Positions 1-7,710 of a stretch of DNA of 19,031 nt are shown one piece after another. Positions within the stretch are counted from its first letter, which is position 1, and every line of letters starts with the position of its first letter. The translations under genes were made by a program, and so were the position numbers. This stretch comes from Anthropogastromicrobium sp052273485. GTDB lineage: Bacteria > Bacillota > Clostridia > Lachnospirales > Lachnospiraceae. The DNA is taken from assembly GCA_052273485.1 (NCBI GenBank), contig DAVZID010000064.1, forward strand, positions 1 to 19,031, read 5' to 3'. The notes below the pieces were generated by a model. It was not told the DNA's origin. It saw only the letters and a list, made by a program, of their open reading frames with translations, and searched no databases.

Positions 1-18
1 CTACCATGTCTCAAGAAG

Positions 19-46
19 CCCCGCCCGTTCGCAAGAACGCGCGTGG
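19..46. other. GC-rich stem-loop with GCAA tetraloop
   Basis: CGTTC (26-30) and GAACG (35-39) pair around a GCAA loop. The stem extends outward through 22-24/41-43 and 19-20/45-46 with two mismatches. No T-run follows on the + strand. It could be the end of an upstream gene, a terminator-like element or the end of a mobile element; the sequence to the left is not in the window. The local base composition is clearly richer in GC than the genes that follow. Confidence 0.5.
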
Positions 47-96
47 GAGTATCACCTTTGCAATGTACACAATCGTCCGTTTAACTAAAGGCGATC

Positions 97-125
97 TTGC
101 TTCGCGTTTTGCCTTGTGCTATAGT
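97..125 (+). promoter_or_regulatory. Promoter of the kinase/two-component operon, extended -10
   Basis: TTGCTT (97-102) is followed by a 17-base spacer and TATAGT (120-125). A TG at 117-118, one base before the -10 hexamer, makes an extended -10 box that compensates for the poor -35. Transcription would begin near 131-132, giving a leader of only about 22 bases before the ATG at 154. This also argues against any upstream alternative start for the kinase. Confidence 0.65.
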
Positions 126-153
126 GAAGAAAAAAGAAAATGAGGTATTCATC

Positions 154-1332
154 ATGGAAAAGAAAGTAGAAACAATCGGAAAAAGTGACGCAATCGTAAA
201 CGGACATACCGTAAATGAGTATGCACTCGAGGCCGTCCGTCACTTTGAATTTAGTGGTACATTGATGGATCTTTATCCATTTGGAAATGGCCATATCAAC
301 GATACCTATCTGGCAGAGTTTGACATTTTCGGAATGGGACAGGTAAAGGTAATCGTACAGTGCATGAACCGTAATGTATTCAAAAATCCGGAAGAACTAA
401 TGGAAAATGTGGTAAATGTCACCGAGTTTTTGAAGAAAAAGATTGAGAAAAACGGGGGCGATCCATCCAGAGAAACGTTGAATATCATTCTTTCTGTTTA
501 TGGAAAACCATTCTATGTGGATTCGCAGGGCGAGTATTGGCGTGCCTATAAATTTATTACAGGCGCATCCTGCTACGATCTTCCAGAAAATCCAAAGCAG
601 TTTTACGAGAGTGCATATGCATTTGGTCATTTTCAGCAGCTATTGTCCGATTATCCGGCAGAGACATTGTATGAAACCATTCCGGGCTTTCACGATACCA
701 GAAAGCGTTACGAGGCATTTGAACAGGCAGTAAAAGAGGACATTCTTGGCCGTGCGGCAAATGTACAGCGTGAGATTGCATTTATTCGTGAGCGAAAGGA
801 GATGGCTGGTGAGTTTATGAACCGTCTTGAAAAAGGAGAACTGTCACTTCGCGTGACACACAACGATACCAAATTAAATAATGTTATGATTGACGATCTC
901 ACAGGAAAGGGAATCTGTGTAATTGATCTTGACACTGTTATGCCAGGCCTTGTGATGAATGATTTTGGTGATTCTATTCGTACTGGAGCTAGCACAGCAG
1001 AAGAGGATGAAACTAATTTAAGCCTTGTATCCTGTAGTATGGAATTGTTTGAGATATACACGAAGGGATTTTTAAAGGGATGCGACAATTCACTGACCCC
1101 ACTTGAGATCAGTCTTCTTCCAATGGGTGCGAAAATGATGACCTATGAAAATGGTATTCGATTTTTGACCGATTATCTTCAGGGCGATGTGTATTTTAAG
1201 ATAGAAAGAGAAACACATAATCTTGATCGCTGCCGTACACAGTTAAAGTTAGTTGAAGATATGGAAGCAAAATGGAACCAGATGCAGGAGATAGTGCAAA
1301 AAGTCAGCGCTGAGATTGAAAAGGAAAATTAA
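154..1332 (+). CDS. NahK-like sugar 1-kinase (aminoglycoside phosphotransferase fold)
   Basis: This cytoplasmic 392-residue protein belongs to the phosphotransferase family that includes N-acetylhexosamine 1-kinase and probably phosphorylates a sugar at C1 with ATP. It shows a FGNGHINDT-type N-terminal motif (residues 43-51), the catalytic HNDxxxxN loop (H236, D238, N243) and a metal-binding VIDLD segment (D258, D260), followed by PG...DFGDSIRTGAS, characteristic of NahK-like proteins. The ATG at 154 is chosen because GAGGT lies 7 bases upstream and because a TTG start at 97 would fall inside the promoter. The histidine kinase gene starts 25 bases downstream, so the two are probably co-transcribed. 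The family assignment is firm. The substrate is not visible: the classical NahK substrates are GlcNAc/GalNAc, whereas this locus looks xylan-directed, so a different sugar or a glycan side-chain sugar is possible. Confidence 0.85.
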   Translation: MEKKVETIGKSDAIVNGHTVNEYALEAVRHFEFSGTLMDLYPFGNGHINDTYLAEFDIFGMGQVKVIVQCMNRNVFKNPEELMENVVNVTEFLKKKIEKNGGDPSRETLNIILSVYGKPFYVDSQGEYWRAYKFITGASCYDLPENPKQFYESAYAFGHFQQLLSDYPAETLYETIPGFHDTRKRYEAFEQAVKEDILGRAANVQREIAFIRERKEMAGEFMNRLEKGELSLRVTHNDTKLNNVMIDDLTGKGICVIDLDTVMPGLVMNDFGDSIRTGASTAEEDETNLSLVSCSMELFEIYTKGFLKGCDNSLTPLEISLLPMGAKMMTYENGIRFLTDYLQGDVYFKIERETHNLDRCRTQLKLVEDMEAKWNQMQEIVQKVSAEIEKEN

Positions 1333-1357
1333 AAGATTGCAAAAGGGGTGGCAATGG

Positions 1358-3145
1358 ATGACAAAGGGAAGGCAACTGGCGCATCATTTCTTCTATAATG
1401 TGTCATTTATCAAGAAAATGGTGTTTTTATTTTGTATCGGTATCGTGCTTCCGATGATTTTTTTGCAGGCAGTCTCGTATTTGGAGACGGAGCAGGGCAT
1501 TAAAGCGCGCATGTTAAAGACCGTGAATGAGGCGCTCGATGATAAGACACTTAAAATTCGTTCCGTGCTCTCGGAGACTGCCGCACTGGAAAAACGCTAT
1601 TCGACAAATGAGACGCTGTACCAGTGTCTGGATAAAAATTATACAAAGGATCTAGATTACCTGATTCAGTATCAGGAGACCTTTTTGGTATTGTTTTCGG
1701 ATATGAATTTATACCCTTATCATATCCGAAACATTCGTCTGTACACAGATAACCCGACATTAATTAATGGCGCATATGTGAGAAAGACACAGGATATGGC
1801 ACTAGATTCACTCGGGGAGACGTTAGACTACGTGAATGTGTATCCACTGCCTGGAGAGAAAAATACCTATATTCGTACATCGCATGAGACACGCCGTATT
1901 GCCGGGACATCGGATAGCAGAAGCTTAAGCGTGATTCGTGTATTTGATCATTATCGTCAGTACAATACCTATCAAAAGTTGATACGTATTGATGTGGAAT
2001 GCGAGGATTTATTGACAATTCTTCGTGAGACAAATCTGTTTACCAATTTGATTTTAGCAGACACAAACGGACAGGTAATTGCCGCCCTAAATCAGTATTC
2101 CAACAGTGGCAGCATGGAATCCTTTGATGCAGAGCAAATTAAAAACAGTGGTCACATGCTGTTGTCGCGTGATCTTTCTGATTTTGGACTTACCTTATAT
2201 GGAAGCTATGATATGAAGTCGATCTCGCAGGAGTTTCAATCGAGCCGAATTCAGTCGATTTTTCTGGCAGCAATCAGTATTTTATTTGCGCTTGGTTGTG
2301 TGTATCTGGTGGCAGGAAATATCAACAGACGTTTGGATCACTTGGTCACACAGGCCGATGAGATTGCACAAGGGCATTTTGTCAAAAAGGTTGGACAAAA
2401 CACGGCGCAGGATGAGTTTGGCGTATTGGAAAAAAGTATGGATTGCATGAGTGCGCAGCTAGAGGAACTGATTGAGCGTGAGTATAAAGCGCAGGTACAG
2501 CAGGCACAGTTAGAGCGTGAGACGAATCAGGCGCGTTTCTTAGCACTGCAAAGTCAGGTAAATCCCCATTTTATGTTTAATGCATTAGAGAGCATCCGGT
2601 TAAAGGCACGCGTTAAGGGCGAGACAGAAACCGCACAGATGATCAAATACATGGCAAAGATGTTTCGAAACCTGATTGAGTGGGAGGATAACATTATTAC
2701 CGTTCGAGAGGAGATTGCCTTTCTGGATGAGTTTTTGCATATTCAAGAGTATCGTTTTGAGGATGAGTTTTCCTATGAAATTCATGTGCAGGAGGAAGCT
2801 TATGAGTGTAAGATTCCAAAGATGATCTTACAGCCGCTTGTCGAAAATGCCTGTGTGCATGGCCTTGAGGCGATTGAGGATAAGCGCTGGGTGGGCATTG
2901 ATGTGAGTGTTGATTTCACGAAAAACAAACTTTTGCTTCGGGTTGAAGATAACGGAGGCGGTATGACGCCTGAAAAGCTTGCGCAGCTTACCGCTTCTTT
3001 TCAGGCAGCAGATGCAAAAGGAAAGAGTGTTGGATTGAAAAATGTATACCGAAGACTCGCACTTTACTATGGGGAGCGAATGACATTTGAGATTGAGAGT
3101 GTAGTGGGAAAGGGGACAATATGCAGGATCAGTATTCCATTATGA
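1358..3145 (+). CDS. YesM-type sensor histidine kinase
   Basis: A 595-residue membrane sensor kinase expected to detect an extracellular sugar and phosphorylate the regulator encoded next to it. It has a first membrane segment at about residues 20-41, an extracellular sensor domain of about 255 residues, and a second membrane segment at about 299-320. A HAMP region (about 320-372) and coiled coil follow, then a His_kinase domain with the QVNPHF motif (H404 as phospho-acceptor) and a HATPase domain with N497, DNGGG (531-535) and a GLKN segment (559-562). The ATG at 1358 has AAAGGGGTGG upstream; in-frame TTG codons at 1316 and 1337 are less likely. Its end overlaps the regulator gene by 25 bases, indicating translational coupling. 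The ligand is inferred from the locus to be a xylo-oligosaccharide or related glycan. Confidence 0.95.
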   Translation: MTKGRQLAHHFFYNVSFIKKMVFLFCIGIVLPMIFLQAVSYLETEQGIKARMLKTVNEALDDKTLKIRSVLSETAALEKRYSTNETLYQCLDKNYTKDLDYLIQYQETFLVLFSDMNLYPYHIRNIRLYTDNPTLINGAYVRKTQDMALDSLGETLDYVNVYPLPGEKNTYIRTSHETRRIAGTSDSRSLSVIRVFDHYRQYNTYQKLIRIDVECEDLLTILRETNLFTNLILADTNGQVIAALNQYSNSGSMESFDAEQIKNSGHMLLSRDLSDFGLTLYGSYDMKSISQEFQSSRIQSIFLAAISILFALGCVYLVAGNINRRLDHLVTQADEIAQGHFVKKVGQNTAQDEFGVLEKSMDCMSAQLEELIEREYKAQVQQAQLERETNQARFLALQSQVNPHFMFNALESIRLKARVKGETETAQMIKYMAKMFRNLIEWEDNIITVREEIAFLDEFLHIQEYRFEDEFSYEIHVQEEAYECKIPKMILQPLVENACVHGLEAIEDKRWVGIDVSVDFTKNKLLLRVEDNGGGMTPEKLAQLTASFQAADAKGKSVGLKNVYRRLALYYGERMTFEIESVVGKGTICRISIPL

Positions 3146-4761
3146 TTGTGGACGATGAAAAAGCGATACGTGACAGTCTGCCGGCAGTGGTGGACTTTGA
3201 GCAAGTTGGTTTTCGAGTCTGTCAAACAGCGCGAAACGGACAGGATGCCCTTGAAAAGATCAAGAAAGAGCATCCAGATGTGCTGCTTTTGGATATTCGT
3301 ATGCCAATTTTGGACGGGCTTGGTCTATTAAAAATTTTGGCGGAGGAGATGAAGGAGTATCATCCATTTGTGATTATGCTGTCTGGATACAGTGATTTTG
3401 AATATGCGCGTACCGCCATTCGCTATGGTGTGAAGGCATATCTGACCAAGCCGCTTGATGAGGATGAATTGATAAAAGAACTAGAAGAACTGAGAGCAGA
3501 ACTTGATGAGCGCCATGTGCATCGGGCGAATGCGAAGCTCTTAACGCAGGCGGATGTGGTAAAAAATATGTTGTACAGCGAAAAGCCGGGGATGCGAGAG
3601 TTGATGAGGGGCACGTTTTTAATGCATTGTGTGATATTAAAGGATACGTTTAAAGGAGCATTCAAAGATACATTGAAAGAGGCTGTCTCGAGGGAACAGA
3701 AAGCTCCGTATGAGGCGGTGCGAAGTTGTATCGAGATGGAGCTTGAGGCTGAGCAATGCGTGTTTGTGCGAAGCAGAGGGTGCGTATTGACCTATCTGGT
3801 GGCAGAGGATTGCCTAAATGCCTACCAGTCAAGCGTGAATCTGTTGGGACGTCATCTGCACCACCAGTTGAAATCACAGGGCATCAGCTGTGCCATTTTA
3901 TTGGATGAGCATATTTTTGCCTCATCTGAAAATCGTTTTCGAAGTGATTATGATCGTCATTTGTATGCGCTAATGACGCGTGTATTTTGGAGTGAGGAAA
4001 CGGTTGTGAGTGATCCGAATATATCCGGGCAGGTGCAGTTTCTTGAACAGGAAAAAGAAGGGTTTGAAGCAATTCGTACCGCATTTTCCAAAGATGACAA
4101 AGAGGCGGCCGTGCGTTGTATGGAGGCACTCCTTTCCCAGGCTGTGCAGAAAAAGCTAAATATCGTCATGATTCAGGAACTCAATTATCGCTTTTTTTAT
4201 CTGCTGCAGGATTTGTTGCAGAAGGCACAAAACGCACAGAAGATACAAACGATACAGAATGTTCAAAAGGCACAGATCCAAAACGATCCGCGTGTACAAA
4301 CGGATGCACCGGTTTGTCTGACGACGTTTGACTGGAGAGAGAATACCTGGTATCTGCGTCATGAGGAGTGGGAAGCTGCAGTGAAGCACCAGTTTTTGAT
4401 AGCAGCGGATTGTCTGACGACGGGAAGCGTAGATGAAAAGAGTACGGCATCACAGGTTCTTTCTTATATAAAAAAGCATTTCAAAGAGCCACTTTCCGCA
4501 AAAGAGGTGGCGGCACATTTTTTTATTAGCCCGGTGTATTTGGGACGAGTGATTCAGCAAGCATCTGGGGAGACCTTTAAGCAGTATGTGAACCGCCTGA
4601 AAATGGAGGAGGCAAAGCGACTCCTTCTCTCATCAAATCGACTGATATATGAGATTGCAGAGGAGGTTGGCTTTCGGGATAGCAAATATTTTATCTCGCG
4701 TTTTACGGAGGAGATGGGAATGAGTCCGGCGGAGTATCGCAGGAAAAAGGAGAAGGAATAA
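3121..4761 (+). CDS. YesN-type response regulator with AraC DNA-binding domain
   Basis: A 546-residue cytoplasmic transcription regulator, partner of the preceding sensor kinase. The N-terminal receiver domain has D11/D12, phospho-acceptor D58 in LLLDIRMP, S88 and K110. A long middle region of family-typical low conservation follows. The C-terminal ~100 residues form two helix-turn-helix motifs of AraC type, ending in GFRDSKYFISRF and GMSPAEYRR. The ATG at 3121 is preceded by AAAGGGG 5 bases away; a second ATG at 3142, overlapping the kinase stop as ATGA, is possible but has no better site. Residues 368-385 consist of six tandem triplets of form [K/N/T][A/I/V]Q, an unusual linker just before the DNA-binding half. 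The likely target is the transporter promoter directly downstream. Confidence 0.95.
   Translation: MQDQYSIMIVDDEKAIRDSLPAVVDFEQVGFRVCQTARNGQDALEKIKKEHPDVLLLDIRMPILDGLGLLKILAEEMKEYHPFVIMLSGYSDFEYARTAIRYGVKAYLTKPLDEDELIKELEELRAELDERHVHRANAKLLTQADVVKNMLYSEKPGMRELMRGTFLMHCVILKDTFKGAFKDTLKEAVSREQKAPYEAVRSCIEMELEAEQCVFVRSRGCVLTYLVAEDCLNAYQSSVNLLGRHLHHQLKSQGISCAILLDEHIFASSENRFRSDYDRHLYALMTRVFWSEETVVSDPNISGQVQFLEQEKEGFEAIRTAFSKDDKEAAVRCMEALLSQAVQKKLNIVMIQELNYRFFYLLQDLLQKAQNAQKIQTIQNVQKAQIQNDPRVQTDAPVCLTTFDWRENTWYLRHEEWEAAVKHQFLIAADCLTTGSVDEKSTASQVLSYIKKHFKEPLSAKEVAAHFFISPVYLGRVIQQASGETFKQYVNRLKMEEAKRLLLSSNRLIYEIAEEVGFRDSKYFISRFTEEMGMSPAEYRRKKEKE
4222..4275 (+). repeat. Degenerate 9-base-period tandem repeat inside the yesN-like gene
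   Basis: Six consecutive nine-base units encode KAQ, NAQ, KIQ, TIQ, NVQ and KAQ (residues 368-385 of the response regulator). Third codons alternate between CAA and CAG, so the units are related but not identical. This stretch lies between the middle region and the AraC domain and would act as a polar, alanine/glutamine-rich linker or helix. Confidence 0.75.
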
Positions 4762-4833
4762 AGAAAACTGAAAAATAGAAAGAAAACAGTATGAATAAAA
4801 GCAATTTTTGCATACAGAGCAAGATATACATAT

Positions 4834-4860
4834 AAAAATGGTTTAAAAAGTGGAATAAAA
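4834..4860. promoter_or_regulatory. Three phased A-tracts upstream of the transporter promoter
   Basis: A-tracts at 4834-4838, 4845-4849 and 4857-4860 are centred about 11 bases apart, near one helical turn, and end about 16 bases before the -35 box. Such phasing is known to give intrinsic curvature and can act as an UP-type element. The same region, between 4762 and 4875, must also hold any binding site for the regulator encoded upstream; no clear palindrome is visible. Confidence 0.35.
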
Positions 4861-4875
4861 GCGAACCTTTCTGGA

Positions 4876-4904
4876 TTGTGAGTTGTGAAAAATCACGGTA
4901 TAAT
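4876..4904 (+). promoter_or_regulatory. Promoter of the sugar ABC importer operon
   Basis: TTGTGA (4876-4881), a 17-base spacer and a perfect TATAAT (4899-4904). Transcription would start near 4911, leaving a leader of about 60 bases before the ATG at 4971. The -35 is a moderate match, which fits activation by the AraC-type response regulator encoded immediately upstream. The short direct repeat TTGTGA/TTGTGA (4876 and 4883) covers the -35 region. Confidence 0.75.
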
Positions 4905-4925
4905 AATGCCATCAAACAAGTTAAG

Positions 4926-4954
4926 GAAACCACATAAGACGAGAAAGTGGTTTC
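4926..4954 (+). other. 5' leader stem-loop before the binding-protein gene
   Basis: GAAACCAC (4926-4933) and GTGGTTTC (4947-4954) form a perfect 8-base-pair stem with a 13-base loop. It lies in the transcribed leader, ending 6 bases before the AGAGG ribosome binding site at 4961-4965. It does not cover that site, so mRNA protection or a small regulatory role is more likely than direct start blocking. Confidence 0.5.
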
Positions 4955-4970
4955 AGAAAGAGAGGCATTT

Positions 4971-6668
4971 ATGAAGAAACGTGGCATGTTAACAATGATT
5001 CTTGCATCGGCAATGACAGTTGGCACATTGGCAGCAGTTCCAGTAGCGGCAGATGAGACCGCATCGAGCAGTCTTGATATCTACGGTGGACTGACACCGA
5101 TGGAAGATGCAGACGATCCGATTACCTATACAATTTTTGTGCGTGACCCTGGTGTTGCACCGTCTGATGACAATCCGGTAATCAAGAAGATTCAGGAACT
5201 GACTGGTGTTACCTTAAAATTTGAATATCTGGTAGGCGATCTGGATCAGAAGCTTGGCGTTATGATCGCAGGCGGCGATTATCCAGATGCGATCTTTGCC
5301 GGTGATGCAGCGACAAAGCTGATGGATGCAGGTGCATTTATTCCACTTGAGGATGAGATTCCGAAGTATGAGAATTTGAATGCAATGTACTCTCAGGTAA
5401 TGGATTATCTGACACAGGAAGATGGCCACATGTACAACATGGAAATTTATGGAACCATGAAGAATGATGTGACTAAGAATGCACCGGGATTTGAGTGTGG
5501 TCTTGGTTTCTATATTCAGAAGGCCGTTCTTGAGGAAGCTGGTTATCCAGAGATTCACACAGTAGATGAGTATTTCAAGATCATTGAGGATTACATGGCA
5601 AAATATCCGGAGATTGATGGTGTGAAGACAACTGGATTTGAGATTTTGGCAGATGGATGGCGTAACTGGGCACTGTTAAATCCAGTTCAGAACCTTCTTG
5701 GAGCAGGAAACGATGGCGCGATTTTTGTTGATCAGGATACATTTGAGACCTCTTTCTTCCAGATCAGCGACGATGCATATAATTTCTATAAGAAGTTAAA
5801 CGAAGAGTACCACAATGGCGTGATCGATCCAGACACCTTCACACAGGATTATGACCAGTACATCGCAAAGCTGACGACTGGAACGGTTCTTGGTTTCTAT
5901 GATCAGAACTGGAACTTCAGCAGCGCAATGAATCTGTTAAAGGCTGATGGAAAATATGATCGTACCTATGTTGCCCTTCCAATCACCAATCCGGGCGTAA
6001 AGGATGGCTACATGGATCAGTCCAATGGTATTCCGACCGGAACAAATGGTATCGGTATCACAATCAACTGCGAGAATCCAGATCGTTTGCTTCGCTTCTT
6101 CGACTGGATGCTTCAGCGAGAGGTACAGGATTACTTACAGTGGGGCGAGGAAGGCACCGACTGGGTTTACAATGAAGATGGAACCGGAAGACTGTTGACC
6201 GATGAGCGCCGTGCAATCAATTACGATACCGCACAGAAGCGTGACCAGACCGGATTCCCACTGTGGAACTATTGCCCAAAGTGGGTAGGTCTCTACACCG
6301 AAGATGGCATGCCGTGTGGACCGGACGAGTCAGCCGATGAGTATCTGGCAGCACAGTCTGATTATGATCAGAGCTTCTTAGAAGGCTATGGAATCAAGTA
6401 TCCGGCAGAGATGTTTTCCGATCCGATCATCCGTCCTGCATATTATCCGGTATGGGCAATGTCTCTTGAGGATGGCAGTGCAGCCGCAGTTGCAAGCACA
6501 AAGATTACCGATGTGACAATGAAATTCTATCCGAGATTGATCCTCGCTTCTGATGAGGCAGAATATGACTCCATCTGGGCAGATTTCTTAAATGAGTTCA
6601 ATGCAATTGATCTGGATGCATATCAGACTGAGATTGACAGACAGATTGAACTTAAGATGGGCAAGTAA
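4971..6668 (+). CDS. Extracellular sugar-binding protein of an ABC importer (LplA-like)
   Basis: A 565-residue solute-binding protein that should deliver an oligosaccharide to the two permeases encoded downstream. The N-terminus is a secretion signal: a KKR start, a hydrophobic core to about residue 25, and likely signal-peptidase I cleavage after VAA (about A27). There is no cysteine in the first 100 residues, so no lipobox is present; Gram-positive binding proteins are normally lipoproteins. The mature part is acidic and rich in Trp/Tyr, as expected for sugar binding, and resembles the long LplA/YtcQ-type proteins that pair with LplB/YtcP permeases. ATG 4971 is chosen over GTG 4947 because AGAGG lies 5 bases upstream and the signal peptide starts there. 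The substrate is inferred to be xylo-oligosaccharide from the glycosidases in the locus. Confidence 0.93.
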   Translation: MKKRGMLTMILASAMTVGTLAAVPVAADETASSSLDIYGGLTPMEDADDPITYTIFVRDPGVAPSDDNPVIKKIQELTGVTLKFEYLVGDLDQKLGVMIAGGDYPDAIFAGDAATKLMDAGAFIPLEDEIPKYENLNAMYSQVMDYLTQEDGHMYNMEIYGTMKNDVTKNAPGFECGLGFYIQKAVLEEAGYPEIHTVDEYFKIIEDYMAKYPEIDGVKTTGFEILADGWRNWALLNPVQNLLGAGNDGAIFVDQDTFETSFFQISDDAYNFYKKLNEEYHNGVIDPDTFTQDYDQYIAKLTTGTVLGFYDQNWNFSSAMNLLKADGKYDRTYVALPITNPGVKDGYMDQSNGIPTGTNGIGITINCENPDRLLRFFDWMLQREVQDYLQWGEEGTDWVYNEDGTGRLLTDERRAINYDTAQKRDQTGFPLWNYCPKWVGLYTEDGMPCGPDESADEYLAAQSDYDQSFLEGYGIKYPAEMFSDPIIRPAYYPVWAMSLEDGSAAAVASTKITDVTMKFYPRLILASDEAEYDSIWADFLNEFNAIDLDAYQTEIDRQIELKMGK

Positions 6669-6684
6669 ATGCTTGACATTTGAT

Positions 6685-6712
6685 AAGAGGAGGGTGTAAC
6701 TTCCCTCCTCTT
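6685..6712 (+). terminator. Intercistronic stem-loop (partial terminator or mRNA stabiliser)
   Basis: AAGAGGAGGG (6685-6694) and CCCTCCTCTT (6703-6712) form a perfect 10-base-pair stem with an 8-base loop, followed by GTTTTATAAG, a weak U-tract. It lies between the binding-protein stop (6668) and the first permease (6760). This is the classical position of an attenuating or 3'-protecting hairpin that yields more binding protein than permease. The left arm looks like a Shine-Dalgarno sequence but no start codon follows it. Confidence 0.75.
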
Positions 6713-6759
6713 GTTTTATAAGAAAGAGAAGAAAGCGCTGTGAGAAAGGGGTCGTGTCG

Positions 6760-7698
6760 ATGAAACAGAAAAAACAAAAACAGCCGTTAAGTAAAACATT
6801 GAAAAAAATTGCAACAAACAAAGTTCTTTACATCATGCTAGTTCCCTGCATGATCTACACCTTTATTTTTTCCTACTATCCACTAACGGGATGGATTATG
6901 GCGTTTGAAAATTACAAACCGGCAAAGGGTTATTGGGGATCCAAATTCGTCGGATTTGATCAGTTTCGATTTTTATTCGAAGATATAGAGTTTTGGAGAA
7001 GTATGCGAAATACGCTGGCAATGTCCGTGATGAATCTTGTATTTAGTTTTGTGTTTGCCATTGTATTTGCTTTGTTATTAAATGAAATTAAGTCTCTTCC
7101 TCTTAAAAAGATCACACAGACTGTATCCTATCTGCCTCATTTCTTAAGCTGGATTATCGTATGTTCCCTGATTTCAAAAATGCTTTCCACAAATGATGGT
7201 GCGGTCAATAACGTGCTCATGAGACTTGGCATTATCAAAGAACCACTTCTGTTTTTGGGCGATCAGAAATACTTCTGGTGGATCACCACGTTTGCCAATA
7301 TCTGGAAGGAGACTGGATGGAATTCCATCATTTACATAGCAGCGATCGCTGGAATTGATCAGTCACTCTACGAGGCAGCGGAACTTGACGGCGCGGGACG
7401 TTTTCGCAAGATGTGGCATGTCACGCTTCCAGGCATTAAGTCTACCATTATTGTATTGTTAATCATGAACCTTGGATGGGTTATGAATGCCAGCTTTGAG
7501 GTTCCGTACATTTTGGGAAGTGGACTGTTACAGGATGTCTCTCAGACGATTGATATTTTCGTCTTAAAATATGGTATGAATATTGGAAATTATTCACTCG
7601 CAACGGCAGCTGGTATTTTTAAGTCTGTAATTTCGCTGTTTCTGGTATTCTCAACCAATGCGATTGCAAATAAAATGGGCGAGAGCAGCCTGATGTAA
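6760..7698 (+). CDS. Sugar ABC importer permease, LplB-like
   Basis: A 312-residue membrane subunit of a carbohydrate importer (binding-protein-dependent transport family). It has about six hydrophobic segments (roughly residues 22-48, 84-109, 118-142, 171-198, 228-252, 279-303) and the cytoplasmic EAA loop EAAELDGAGRF...LP at 205-224, which contacts the ATPase. ATG 6760 has GAAAGGGG 8 bases upstream; a GTG at 6754 lies too close to that site. It follows the binding-protein gene after a stem-loop and is 12 bases before the second permease. No ATP-binding subunit lies in the window, so a shared MsmK/UgpC-type ATPase encoded elsewhere is inferred. Confidence 0.95.
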   Translation: MKQKKQKQPLSKTLKKIATNKVLYIMLVPCMIYTFIFSYYPLTGWIMAFENYKPAKGYWGSKFVGFDQFRFLFEDIEFWRSMRNTLAMSVMNLVFSFVFAIVFALLLNEIKSLPLKKITQTVSYLPHFLSWIIVCSLISKMLSTNDGAVNNVLMRLGIIKEPLLFLGDQKYFWWITTFANIWKETGWNSIIYIAAIAGIDQSLYEAAELDGAGRFRKMWHVTLPGIKSTIIVLLIMNLGWVMNASFEVPYILGSGLLQDVSQTIDIFVLKYGMNIGNYSLATAAGIFKSVISLFLVFSTNAIANKMGESSLM

Positions 7699-7710
7699 GG
7701 AGGAGTGGTT

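Noticed and set aside
708..1088. 126-codon minus-strand frame opposite the sugar kinase
   Set aside because: Antisense shadow of a strongly supported gene, with low-complexity Ser/Arg content and no ribosome binding site.
4790..4815. GTATG/CATAC inverted repeat after the yesN-like gene, possible terminator
   Set aside because: The inner stem is broken by mismatches and the T-run lies inside the right arm and not after it.
4855..4869. CcpA cre-like site just upstream of the importer -35 box
   Set aside because: Two mismatches to the consensus, including the conserved TG, in an A-rich region; not strong enough to list as a feature.
6673..6678. Perfect TTGACA after the binding-protein stop, possible internal promoter
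   Set aside because: No acceptable -10 box occurs 16-18 bases downstream; the matching position falls in the loop of the 6685-6712 stem.
6730..6743. CcpA cre-like site (AGAAAGCGCTGTGA) before the first permease
   Set aside because: Only about 11 of 14 positions fit and the site is not at a promoter; chance match is likely.
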